From Cudoniella acicularis (taxonomy: Eukaryota > Ascomycota > Leotiomycetes > Helotiales > Helotiaceae): 64,000 nt of DNA. The translations under genes were made by a program, and so were the position numbers. Each line of letters begins with the position of its first letter. Position 1 is the first letter of the stretch. The notes below the pieces were generated by a model. The model saw only the letters and a program-made list of their open reading frames with translations, was not told the DNA's origin and made no database searches. Shown here piece after piece: positions 36,494 to 46,636 of this stretch. Location: the NCBI GenBank assembly GCA_013054445.1, contig JAAMPI010000099.1:1-64000 (forward strand), given 5' to 3'.

Positions 36494-38609
36494 GACGATC
36501 GTTCGGGCGTTGGGGATGGGCTAGGCCCTCGCGGGGGGAGACAGATGTCCTCCAGCGCTCACCCAATGCGACTCGTACTTTGGCAAAGGCGGGCGAAAGA
36601 AAAGGGTGCCCCTCAGCACAAACGATGGCCGCCGAAAAACTGCTCAATGGTGAGAATATTCCGGTTGTGAAGAATCGATGAGGTCGTATCCCAGGAAATT
36701 TAGTCGTCTGGGCGCTATGGAGACCGGAACGAACGGATCGCGTCGGTAGACGTCTTTCGCCTTCTCTTCGAGTGTGTCAACAAATCGCAGGACAATTGCA
36801 GTGCAGACGCATTCGTGGCAACGGTTCTGGCGCCTCGTGGGATTTGTTGTTGGTGAAGGGATGAGAATTGGAGTTCTTGAATTGAGTTGAGTTGAGCGTG
36901 CTGTACGCAGTGGAGTCTGAGTGCTGGTCCTAGCGTAAATTTGCTTATTCAGAGGCAGAGAGTCACCTCAAACCAAATCAGGCTCAAAGACTCGGGGATA
37001 ACCAGCGGCGACAGCGGCAGCGGATGCGAAGGCGTTGTGAGGTCGGCGTTGTCGTGCGAGAAGTTTCGTGATTCACAAGGTGATGTTCAATTGAAAGGAG
37101 ACAAAGTGTTCCTCTAGAAGGAGCGCTTCACTACCTGCACTGCCGCAATACCGGCTGATAACCTGGTGAACTCTCACTTACAGTACATACGAGTGAGCGA
37201 GTCGACGGAACGGACCAGTACAACACCGCACAATGCCACAACCAACGGAGGATTGACAGAGCGCAGGGGCCCGACTTCCGTCAGATCTTAGAAGCCATCT
37301 GCCAACCTGCGAAAATTTGGGGCGCAGAAAGATTTGTAAGATGCTGGAATTCGGCCGTCGCCCCTTCGGTCAACGTCAGATCGCTTGTCCGAGCCTCCCT
37401 ATTTCCAGCTCTAAGATATTACTGGCCTCCGTAGCGGGAAAGGCTGAGGGTACTGGGTTCTCAGCTTATCAGCTCGCTGGTTGCTGGTCGCCAACCATTC
37501 GACACGCCGTTGCTGTCAGTTGGAGCGCAGCATTTCGTTGCTGGTGGCAGGTGCTGATGGCTTCTAACATTTGTGTTCGTTCGCTATAGGGGATGCCCTG
37601 TACTGTCCCAGGTAGTAGGCCTCGCTACAAGTTCTGTCCCTTGGACGCCCTGCCTTGCCCTGTCCTGCCATGCATTGAAAGGATGGAGGGGCAGAGGAAA
37701 TTAATGATTCGTTGTGTCCAGAAACAGAAACAGATATCCACGTTCACGCAACCCCCGAAATGCCGACCCCAAGTCAGGACTCAGGAGGGACAGAAATTCG
37801 GAGTGAGCGCATGGAAAAGCACTTTGCGGTGGCATACCTAGGCAATACTGCAGTGGTGATGTCTGCTGCAAACCCTTCGGATATCCCTTAAAACCGAATC
37901 CTGGCCGGCTGCCGTCTAGTACTCTAGGTGCTTTCATAAAGTCTTAACAGGATTACACACTCCGTAATCATCGTGCTTCTGGGCACGTACGTAGTGCTCG
38001 CTACTCCACGCCACGTGCATGGGCAACTGCATGTTTCTGTTGGAGGGAACTTGAAAGGTAAGACCCCACCTAGACGGCGAGTACTAATTAATATGTAGCA
38101 TCTTGTACGCTGGCCTTCTTCAAGATTCGAATCCTTCTCCAGCATTCCTTCTCGGTCGTCCACAGCCCTCCGAGCAGGTCAACGGTTATTAGGTTAAGGG
38201 GCTCGCAGCCATTGCATCATAATAAACCCTGCTGGGCCTTGGAATTGCTTGCATGCCGGCTGAAAGCAGAGCTGGGCTTTTTGTAAAACGGCCCTCAAAC
38301 AAGGAGCGGTGGTCGAGCATCGTGACACAGAATTGTTTAGCAATTGAGCCTAGACCTTTATGAAACCTACCTATTGCCGTTTTCAGACTTTCTGTAGGAA
38401 GTTGTTATCTTCGTAACTTTGGTCAGAACCTAGGCACTTCGTAATCCGCTGAGCTTTTCCGACCCTTGTCATCGGACCAGTCACGTGGATTGGCGCGTCC
38501 TGGTCGCGACAATCCCGCGCACCTGGCTCAGCCGCATCGCGCCCTTCAGAGCCCTCCTAAAGAAACCCCTCAAAACATCATTTGGCTTGATCAAGACTCG
38601 CACTGCACA
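36494..38609. other. Divergent intergenic region between flippase and Nse-like gene
   Basis: About 2.1 kb, fairly GC-rich near 36500-37200, where the flippase promoter and leader should be. Several open frames of 60-90 codons on both strands lack motifs or splice structure. Nothing else is recognisable. Confidence 0.45.
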
Positions 38610-40649
38610 ATGTCTGGCAATAATAAGTCTATACGAGATTTTTTTAGGCCTGCTCAAACCGTGATGCAGAAGGCGTCACTTCCAAAAGCGGCATCCTCAG
38701 GTCTTCAAAATTCAACCTTCAAAACACCGCTAGCACCAATATCCAAATCTCAAAGTATTCAACCTGTTCGAGCATCTTCCAAAGCCCAAGAACTAAGGGG
38801 ATATACATCAAGTCTGTCTCCTCCATCAGGCAGTGACGATTTGAACAGTTCACCATCTCCAACCGCCCAAAGCCCTCCAGCCGCACCCCTGAGCCATAGA
38901 CCATCAACGAGAGTTGTCCGAAGCTCTGATGATGAAGATTCGGATTCGGATAGCGAATTAGCGGACCTAGAGGACATTTTCCAGCTCAACAATTCTTCAA
39001 AAGGCCCTGCATCAGCGACTCGATCTTACACCCCCAGTACCCCGTCTGCTTCAAGACATAAGGACATCTATAACTTCCACCTTTCTCCATTAGCAGTCCT
39101 CCCAAAATACCAATTTGACCTCAAATCTTTGGTTAGCCAAGCGGAGGCGGAAAAGGCCACAGAAGCCAGTTCCAAAAGAATAAAAGATATGCTGGCGACC
39201 AAAGACGATGGAGAGGACTCTGCATTATTTGCAGATGAGAAATTTGTCAATCCAGTCGACCTCTCCCATGGATCTTTGCTTGAATCGTTGGTTCCAAATA
39301 AAGAAGATGGGGGAATGCAAAAAGTTTCTCGTGCCCTTGAGAGAACGGAAACAACCAGTGTGGAAAAATGTTGGTATTTTTTCAGCACCAACACCACCAA
39401 CCCGCCAAATCCTAAACGAAAGCCTTTTCCGTCCTCATCAGTCAAGTCGTCGTGGGGAAAGGAGTTCTCGACTGCTAAGACGCGGAACCAATCGTTCGTC
39501 TCTGGGTTTGTTGAGGACATGGTTGTCTTTGGCAAGGTCCTACCAGACGAGCTATTTTTATGGATTCTTGATGAGGCTTGCCTTGAAACTGACGATATCC
39601 TGCGAAATGCTTATTTCAAAACTTTGAAGGGATCTGTTGAACACATTAGTCGATTACTTTCCCCGCAACTTGTTGAAACTATGTTCCTAAATCTTGGAGG
39701 AACCCCAACGGCAACAACTCCCACGGAAAAGATCAAACCGAGTACGGGCCTAACTGAGCCATACTTGAATCGCGAATGGGCAATTCTTCGCTGTGTTGTT
39801 CAATTCTTCGCGGCTGTTGCAGACTGTTTGCAACAGAGGACGAGAGAGCATATAATATGCCTGCTATTACGAATGAGCATTGACCACGTTGTTGCCAGAA
39901 ACGTCGACCTACTTGACATGGTTCAAGAAGCAATTCGACGATTATGTAGGCATACACCGAGCGAATCTTGGGATAGTTGTGTAGGTGTTTTTTACCCCAC
40001 TTATGAATTTTACTAATAGTGTGCTGGATAGTGTCAAAATGTATCTAAGGTTATGTTTGATTCTGTTGAGCAGCCATCTTTACGTTTGAAAGTGGTCGAT
40101 ACATTACCTTGTGTAATTCCGCGAACACACGACTTAAGAAGACGGCTCGCCATGTGCTTCTATTTTGACGATCTTTCATACTCCTCGGCCCATCCGCAGA
40201 CAAAAACAAATCTCAACCGAATTATTGAAAGACTCGATGATCCGGCGTTCGATGCTAATTCTCAAACGGATTATCGAGAACTAGCGGCTCTCGTTTCAAT
40301 CCTTGATATTGCGGTGGATGATGCAAGAACTCCCAACCTAGATCTTACCGACAAGGATACTGCCCGAGACTTCGATGAGAGTGTGGATCTGTTAGTTGCA
40401 ATTATCAAGGACGTGATGAGGAGTATTGGTAATCCTGGGGCCGCCTTCATCTCGAGAATTGAGGCCAAAGAAGCTCTCGAATTAGTCAGCCAGCGCATTT
40501 CAGACACTTTGCGAAGCAGACCCAAGCCTAAGCTTACTCATTTCGATGTGAAAAAGGAGGAAAATCTTAAGGGGGAGAGAATTGGGATGAGTGCATTTTT
40601 ATCCAAGATGAAAGGCAGTGGTAGTAATGATAATGGGAAAACTATGTAG
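38610..40649 (+). CDS. Possible Nse5/Nse6-like genome-maintenance protein
   Basis: Two exons, 38610-39980 and 40032-40649, give 662 aa. The first 200 residues are disordered, Ser/Pro-rich and acidic (SSDDEDSDSDSELADLEDIF). The rest is predicted alpha-helical, with repeats of hydrophobic helices typical of HEAT-like or Nse6-type folds, and ends in a Lys/Gly tail. At the extreme N-terminus KSIRDFFRP resembles a PCNA-interacting (PIP) box, hxxFF, although the leading glutamine is replaced. I tentatively link it to the Smc5/6 loader family Nse5/Nse6 from overall layout; this is a weak guess and a hypothetical protein label is safer. It runs tail to tail with the V-ATPase subunit E gene, 229 bases apart. 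Confidence 0.8.
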
Positions 40650-40878
40650 TAGATTTAGACTTTAACAAGTCTGTCGCTCATATCATATGACGATGGGTTA
40701 TGATAGTAGTAATAGGGTTTTTGAAAGCTCCACATCGAAGCTTACTGGTTCATTTTATCATACACTTTCTACAGCTAAAACCCAACGATAATGTATTGGA
40801 AGTCAATACCCATGCTTCCAGCTTCCAATCCCCGAGAACATCAAGCTCATAACATGCAACCCCAAAGGAATCATTCTT

Positions 40879-41678
40879 CTAATCGTAGAACTTTCTGTTT
40901 TCGTTCTTACCGAACAACGTTGTTCGTACCGAGGGTAGTGCCGTATCTTGCAGCAATGTGAGACGCTCCTCGAATGTGTTGTTGATATCGATCTTTCCGC
41001 CACCACCGACAATCGACAAGCCACCGGCACTGACATCAATTAGCTTCCATCACTTGGATAGAGGGTCGAACGCAAACTTACCATCCTTCAGGTTGGGGGT
41101 TTGCCTCATCAATCGTCACCTCGATATCCTTCTTCGTGTTCTCCTTATACTCTTGACTCGCATTCTCAATTGCTTTCTTGATCAAATCATAGTCCTGTTT
41201 CCTACCACGGACCTGTAACTTGCTCTCATTCAGCGCATAAAAACCCTCCAACATCAGGTTCTTGAGAATCTCTGTGTATTTCCCTTTATCCTTCGTGGCC
41301 TCGCCCAGCTTCTTCTGTGCACTCTCGAAAATTGTATCCAGGAGTTCTTGACGTGCACTCAAAACCTTCAATCTAGTCTTGTTGGTGACAGTCGAGCGTG
41401 TGATTTGCTGAGACATTTGTGCTTGCTTGAACTTCTTCTCGTATGTCGTGTCGATGGAGGATGTTTCCTGGCGAACCAGTTTAGACTTCTCAATGGCGAA
41501 TTCCTCATCAGCCTTGATCTCGATCTCGCGGCCCTTTTCCATGGCTTCTTGCTTGATGAAGGCCGTCATCTTCTTGAGCTCCTGCCCGACCTGCCATAGC
41601 TTTATTAGCTTTAATATTTTTATGATTGGAGATTCGGAAGCTTGCCTGGTCGTCAGACAAAGCGTGAGACTGCGACAT
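40879..41678 (-). CDS. vma4: V-type proton ATPase subunit E
   Basis: Three exons, 41678-41646, 41590-41082 and 41029-40879, give 230 aa, the usual length for the family. The protein begins MSQSHALSDDQVGQELKKM and continues with the long N-terminal helix (TAFIKQEAMEKGREIEIKADEEF). The globular C-terminal part contains GGLSIVGGGGKIDINNTFEERL and ends at RKFYD. Subunit E forms, with G, the peripheral stalks that tie the V1 head to the membrane V0 sector in vacuoles, endosomes and Golgi. Intron 1 has a GC donor (CAG|GCAAGC) with a clear GCTAATAA branch and CAG acceptor. The conserved coding sequence on both sides leaves no GT alternative in phase, so this GC-AG intron looks genuine. Confidence 0.95.
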
Positions 41679-42159
41679 CTTGGGCGGTTGATGCTTTGAA
41701 AGCTAGAGAGTGGAAGCTGAACTTCGATGTTGAAGGAAGCTGGAGCTACGATAAGAGCAGGAAAGAGCAGGGAGTAGAATAGACGAATTAGGTCACCTGA
41801 CCCTGTGTTTACTTTTTTCTAGACAGAGAACACGGTCACGTTTATTAATGGCATAGTGTTTAGAGACAAATTTATAAAAAGATGGAACTCGTAATAAAGA
41901 GGGGAGCTGGCTATCTCTAGGCGTTGTTGAAAGATCATGCTCCAATATTCAACGTTGCAGTTTGAGGGCAGCTGTTCAGGAAGCGAACCATGCTTCAAGG
42001 TCATTTGGAGCCCTTGGCATGACGGTGGGAGTAGTGCAGATATAGACTCACTTCCCGCAAGGACACCAAACAATTCTCTATTCCACGATACCACCAATTT
42101 CCAGCTTGTCATAGCACTATTATCTACCAAATGAGTTGTTGCGAAATCACCAGGTCGTG
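41679..42159. other. Divergent promoter region, V-ATPase E / NIPA
   Basis: This 481-bp gap separates two divergently transcribed genes and should contain both promoters. Short open frames across it are antisense or chance. Confidence 0.5.
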
Positions 42160-43763
42160 ATGGGAAACCTGGGCGACCTGTCGCCAGGAGGAAGCGTAGC
42201 TGTAAGTACCTCGGAACTCCACAAAGCCTCGCTCTCATGCACCTTCACTCATTGACTCTCTTGCTTTCTGCAGATAGGGATTCTAGTTGGCCTATTGTCC
42301 ACAAGTGTCCAAAGCCTGGGACTGACTCTCCAACGAAAATCGCATATCCTCGAGGACGAGAAGGGGCCCCATGATGTACGACGCCACCACATAGACGGCG
42401 GCGATGGCAGCTGGGAATGGCCATGTTTATTATATCGAATCTTGTTGGCAGTACGATCCAGATAACAACCCTTCCTCTGCCAGTATTGTCGACGCTACAA
42501 GCCTCGGGGCTGGTCTTTAATTCGATATGCGCCACTCTAATTCTAGGAGAACCTTTCACGCGATGGTCGTTAGGGGGAACAATACTAGTTTTGAGCGGTG
42601 CGATATTGATTGCAATATTTGGAGCAATCCCAGAACCGGCGCATAATCTCGATCAGCTATTACTACTCTTGGGCAGGAAGCCTTTCGTGGCTTGGATGGT
42701 TTTACAAGCAATACTGGTTATTGCAATCACATTACTTGCTGGGTTTTTGGCTAGGCTTCCTGGAATTTCCTCAAGTCCTCGAATCCGGCTGCTGAGGGGA
42801 CTGGCATACGGGTGTATAAGTGGAATTCTATCTGCCCATTCATTGCTGGTGGCGAAATCAGCAGTCGAACTCCTCGTACGAACGATTGTGGACAAGGTCA
42901 ATCAGTTCAATAGGTGGCAGTCATGGGCGATTCTCATCGGACTTGTGACACTGGCACTCACACAGCTCTACTTCCTGCATAAGGGCTTGAAATTGGTTTC
43001 AACAAGCGTCCTTTACCCTCTTATCTTCTGCATCTACAACATAATTGCCATTCTAGATGGCTTGATCTATTTCAAACAAGCCGAAAGACTGAATGCTCTG
43101 CGCGCCAGCCTGATAGCTCTCGGTACCGCCATCCTCCTCTCCGGCGTCTTGTCTCTTTCCTGGCGTCTCTCCGACGAGCAAACGCAACCACCAGTGGCCC
43201 AAAGTGCATTGGCCCCAGGTCTGGGTTTCGTGGAGGATACCGATAATGAAGAATATTCGGACTCTCTACCTGCAGACGAAGAAGCCGTTATAGGGCAAGC
43301 ACATCAAGCCCTCCTCAACGGCGACCCCATGACACCTACCACCAAACAAGACGCAGTCCTAGGAGCCACAAGACATGTGCGAAAGACCGTCCGTCTTACG
43401 GAAGCCGACGAGATCTGGGGCGAACTCCAGGACGACGACACCAAATCCACATCTCCTGCTCAAAGACGAGCTTCAATGAATCTGTCATCACGACAAGGAG
43501 ACACCGCAAACGAAGGAGCAGATGAGACCACATCGCTGCTACACTCGACTTCCTTCCACAGAAGGAAGCGGAGACGGTCTGCAGGCTTCCCAGGGTTTAC
43601 AGCTAGACCTTCACCTCGCGGTTCAAAGAGGAAGAGCCCACATGCCCAAGAAGCCACAGGCGGCTTTTGGAAGATGCGCTGGTGGAATCGAGGCGGGGGA
43701 AGTGGAAAAGGGCCACCTGATCCTGGGCCTGGAGATGGATCTGGACCAGCGAACACGATATAG
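42160..43763 (+). CDS. NIPA-family (DUF803) membrane transporter, with frameshift
   Basis: Exon 1 is 42160-42201 (MGNLGDLSPGGSVA); exon 2 starts at 42274 and runs to 43763. If one missing base is allowed, the protein is 510 aa. The N-terminal helices (IGILVGLLSTSVQSLGLTLQ), then STIQITTLPLPVLSTLQASG and LGEPFTRWSLGGTILVLSGA, are strongly NIPA-like, with about nine membrane segments. The family transports magnesium or related cations in animals; fungal substrates are mostly untested. The frame breaks near 42376-42386: exon 2 reads in one frame to ...EKGPHDVRR, and the conserved continuation PPHRRRRWQLGMAMF is in the next frame. One extra C there would repair it. A 35-base GT-AG excision also restores frame but is too short for a normal intron. 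The last 200 residues are a disordered, basic cytosolic tail. Confidence 0.85.
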
Positions 43764-45834
43764 AAATTTCGTGTACCTCTTCCTGGTTTGGGTATTATAC
43801 AGTACCAATGCCAAAAGTCCATTACCAACAGGAACTAAAGTACGAGGTAGAAATCTCCCTCACTAGGGCACTACTTCGTAAGAGGTCATTGTACTGTACT
43901 TGAAAGAAGCAAACATTCATGCATCACGGGTCTCTCTGTTAGCATCAGAATCATACCTAAGCAGCAAGCGAGCGCAAAGCAACGGAGTTAAAAGGCGTCG
44001 GTCAATCAGTCAATCAAAGAAAACACATTTAGGAAGGGAAGACGTCAAAGTCGGAGGAGTTGGGCTAGGTCTAGGTGTAGGTCTTGTATTGTACAGTATA
44101 TTATGTTATTGTATCTACCTATCTGAGATCTTTCAGCCGAACAGACAGAACACTTAGAATAGACACACACACGAAGGCGGGGGGGGGCGAGGGGAGGGGG
44201 GAATGAACAATTATGTTTTCCAAGTTCCAAGCCTCCTGCCTATTGTATTTGCTGTATATTGATCAAATCTAATTTTAACACCTCGTGCTTGAGTCATCTA
44301 ATATATATCCTCGATCTCGCCACGTGGTGCTGCGCAATTGGCGCAGTAATGCAATGCTCCCTCTTTTTGTTAAAGTGTTTATCTGTCTGTCTATCTATCT
44401 GCGTGCATGCAAGTGTGCAGGCAATACATGCTCGGAACCACCTTCTGCATTCATACTATCCCATTCGAATTCGCGTCGAAAGCTGCATCCACTTCTTCCC
44501 CCTCTTCCTTAATCCAAAACGAGGGGTTCAAAAAGGGGGTGTAATAATGTACCCTTACGCCTCAGTGCCATCCTCCACACGTACTCATACCATCCACCAT
44601 CATACCTACAGTACCAACGCCGCAAACTGCGTAAGCATCCACATCTCCTGCGCCTCAACCCATTCGCTCGTTTCAAATTTCAAATTTCAAAAAAAAGAGA
44701 TGTCGCGATGCTGCAACCACAGCCTCGTATGCAGCACCGAGGGGTAACGAGCCACAATAGGAAGCGGTGAGCTCTCAGTCCTCGCTCACTGTACATTTAC
44801 ATTCGCTATCGACAAGGAGGTGTAAGATCTCACTCTCTTACTCTCTTACTCACTTACTCACTTGCAATACCTAGAAAACACCCACCCAGAACCGGGTATT
44901 ATAAATCACTGTAGGTAGAAAGATTGGTACCGATACGTACCTGGAAAGTAGAAATTAAAAACGTATTACAGTACTGTTACGCCGTTTCCAGCCGTACCGT
45001 AATAATTTATTCCCCGCCGCCAAGGCAATACAAGTTTCAAGTACAGTACAGCTCTTGAATCACTACCTACTGTAGGTATATCGGAATAGCATATAGTATA
45101 TGTATTTAAGTTTTAAGTTTGTACGAGGCATGCGGGATCAATCCAGGGAATACCACCCCGCCAAATTTTGTTTCGCACACGGTTGTGGAACATCAAGTGT
45201 AATAATTGAAATAACCCATACACAAGTTCAGATGAAAAGGCAAACTCTATCATTAAGTCTAGGCAACCCGGTCAATAGGCTCCGAGCCCTTTAATTATCA
45301 CAAACCAACAGCATTTAAATGGGTTTAATTTATGAAGATCTTTATTGATAATACGTTTGCAATGTTGACCCCGCCATATTTGGCCCGAGGGCTGCAGTAC
45401 TGTACAGATTCCAAAGAGCAAAGGAATTCCCACCACTACCATATCCGATACCTAACTTGAGAGATCAACAAAAGGCCCTGAGATCAAGATTGATTCTCGT
45501 CCTCGTGTCGTGAACTCCTGCAGTGTACGCCTTGGCAATTCCTTCCATTATGCCGGTCCAAAATCCAAGACGGCACCTTGGAAAAATTATCTGATTATTC
45601 ACTCATTTAACTTTCTCCATTTTTGAAAGTAGAAATCAAAAGACGTCTGTGCAAGCAAGCCATTGAAAAGAAAACCCATATGAAGACACCAAAACACCAT
45701 TTGACAAGTAGACACGAGGATCGAGACCCGCAAGGCACAAGCAATAGACGGTTGTATTATGTGTCGGGTATCAGTGTTCAAAGACTAACTCGACCCTTCT
45801 TCGTGTACTTGGATCCGCCGGCGCGAAACTCGAT
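43764..45834. other. Convergent intergenic region rich in simple repeats
   Basis: About 2.1 kb between convergent genes. It contains an AC run followed by a G-rich tract (44163-44201), a TCTG/TCTA microsatellite (about 44379-44401), a CTTACTCA-type microsatellite (about 44829-44865), and many short GTAC/TACTGTAC palindromes. The largest open frame (162 codons at 44259) is built on these repeats and looks noncoding. Confidence 0.5.
44163..44201 (+). repeat. AC microsatellite plus G-rich tract
   Basis: A short ACACAC run is followed within ten bases by guanine runs of nine, four and six separated by one to three bases. The tract could form a G-quadruplex on the + strand. It lies about 400 bases past the NIPA stop codon. 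Confidence 0.6.
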
Positions 45835-46636
45835 TTATGCTTGGTGGGAGTGTTGTTGTGGAATGCCAGTTTGCGATGGCATATTGTAGCCACCTCCTCG
45901 CTGCTGTTGAGCGACATAATTTTGATATGCCATCGCCTGTTGTTGCTCGAGAGTCTGTGGAATACCATAGCCTGCGTGCATGTTGGGATTTTGCGGCATG
46001 CCAGGACGAGGCTGCTGAGGTGGAAGGTGTTGTGGAGTGGGTTCTTCGGGAGAATCGACAGCGTTTTGGTCATCGACACCATTCTCGCCGTTACCTGCGG
46101 GTTCAGGCGCATTCAAGCAAGCCTAATTGATGTTAGATTAGGGCGCAAACGGCTACGCGCAGATGGACCTACCTGGATCAAGTTTTTGCCTTCGGCTTTT
46201 GTGACCAAAGGTTGTAGCTTTGGCGTTGTGAAAGTATAGACAAGACCAGTTTCAGAAACAACGAGGAGGAGGACTTGAGTGCCGGTGAGGACAGACAATT
46301 CGTATGCCTACGTGAGTGAAATGTTAGCAGCGCTCCATTTCATCGTGGAGTCGCGACTTGTGCGCCGACGCGTAGAATTCAGCAATTGACACGAACCTTC
46401 TTCATGATGCCAGCCTTGCGCTTGGAGAATGTGATGTGTCGACGCGACTTGTCAGTAATGAATTTGATCTCGATCTTTCTGCGCTCGCGACCGGGCTTAT
46501 CGTCGTCATCGTCATCGTCGTCCGCGGTCGCAGGTCGTTGGCGCTTGATGCCGCGGGATTCAATTGAGTTGCCATTGCCGACAGCTTGTTCATCGAGATT
46601 CGATGGTGACTCGTGGGTGTCGGTGATATCGGCCAT
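45835..46636 (-). CDS. mcm1: MADS-box transcription factor Mcm1
   Basis: Three exons, 46636-46397, 46307-46173 and 46122-45835, give 220 aa. The SRF-type MADS box (RRKIEIKFITDKSRRHITFS through KAGIMKKAYELSVLTGTQ, about residues 51-100) is followed by the SAM extension (LLLVVSETGLVYTFTTPKLQ to NLIQACLNAPEP). The N-terminal arm carries a run of eight aspartates, and the C-terminal third is Gln/Pro-rich, as is usual for fungal Mcm1/McmA. It binds CC(A/T)6GG-like sites as a dimer and, with partners such as mating-type proteins, controls cell cycle, mating and development genes in the nucleus. Intron 1 has an unusual GTTCGT donor but a good GCTAAC branch and CGTAG acceptor; the conserved junction KK|AYEL makes it secure. 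Confidence 0.96.

Noticed and set aside
38120..38165. tRNA-like T-loop (ATTCGAATCC)
   Set aside because: No matching D arm, anticodon arm or acceptor stem could be folded around it.
38466..38609. Upstream extension of the Nse-like protein
   Set aside because: It has no ATG start; the first ATG in frame at 38610 begins the PIP-like motif.
44259..44747. 162-codon open frame on the plus strand
   Set aside because: It is built on TCTG/TCTA and similar simple repeats and has no protein-like pattern.
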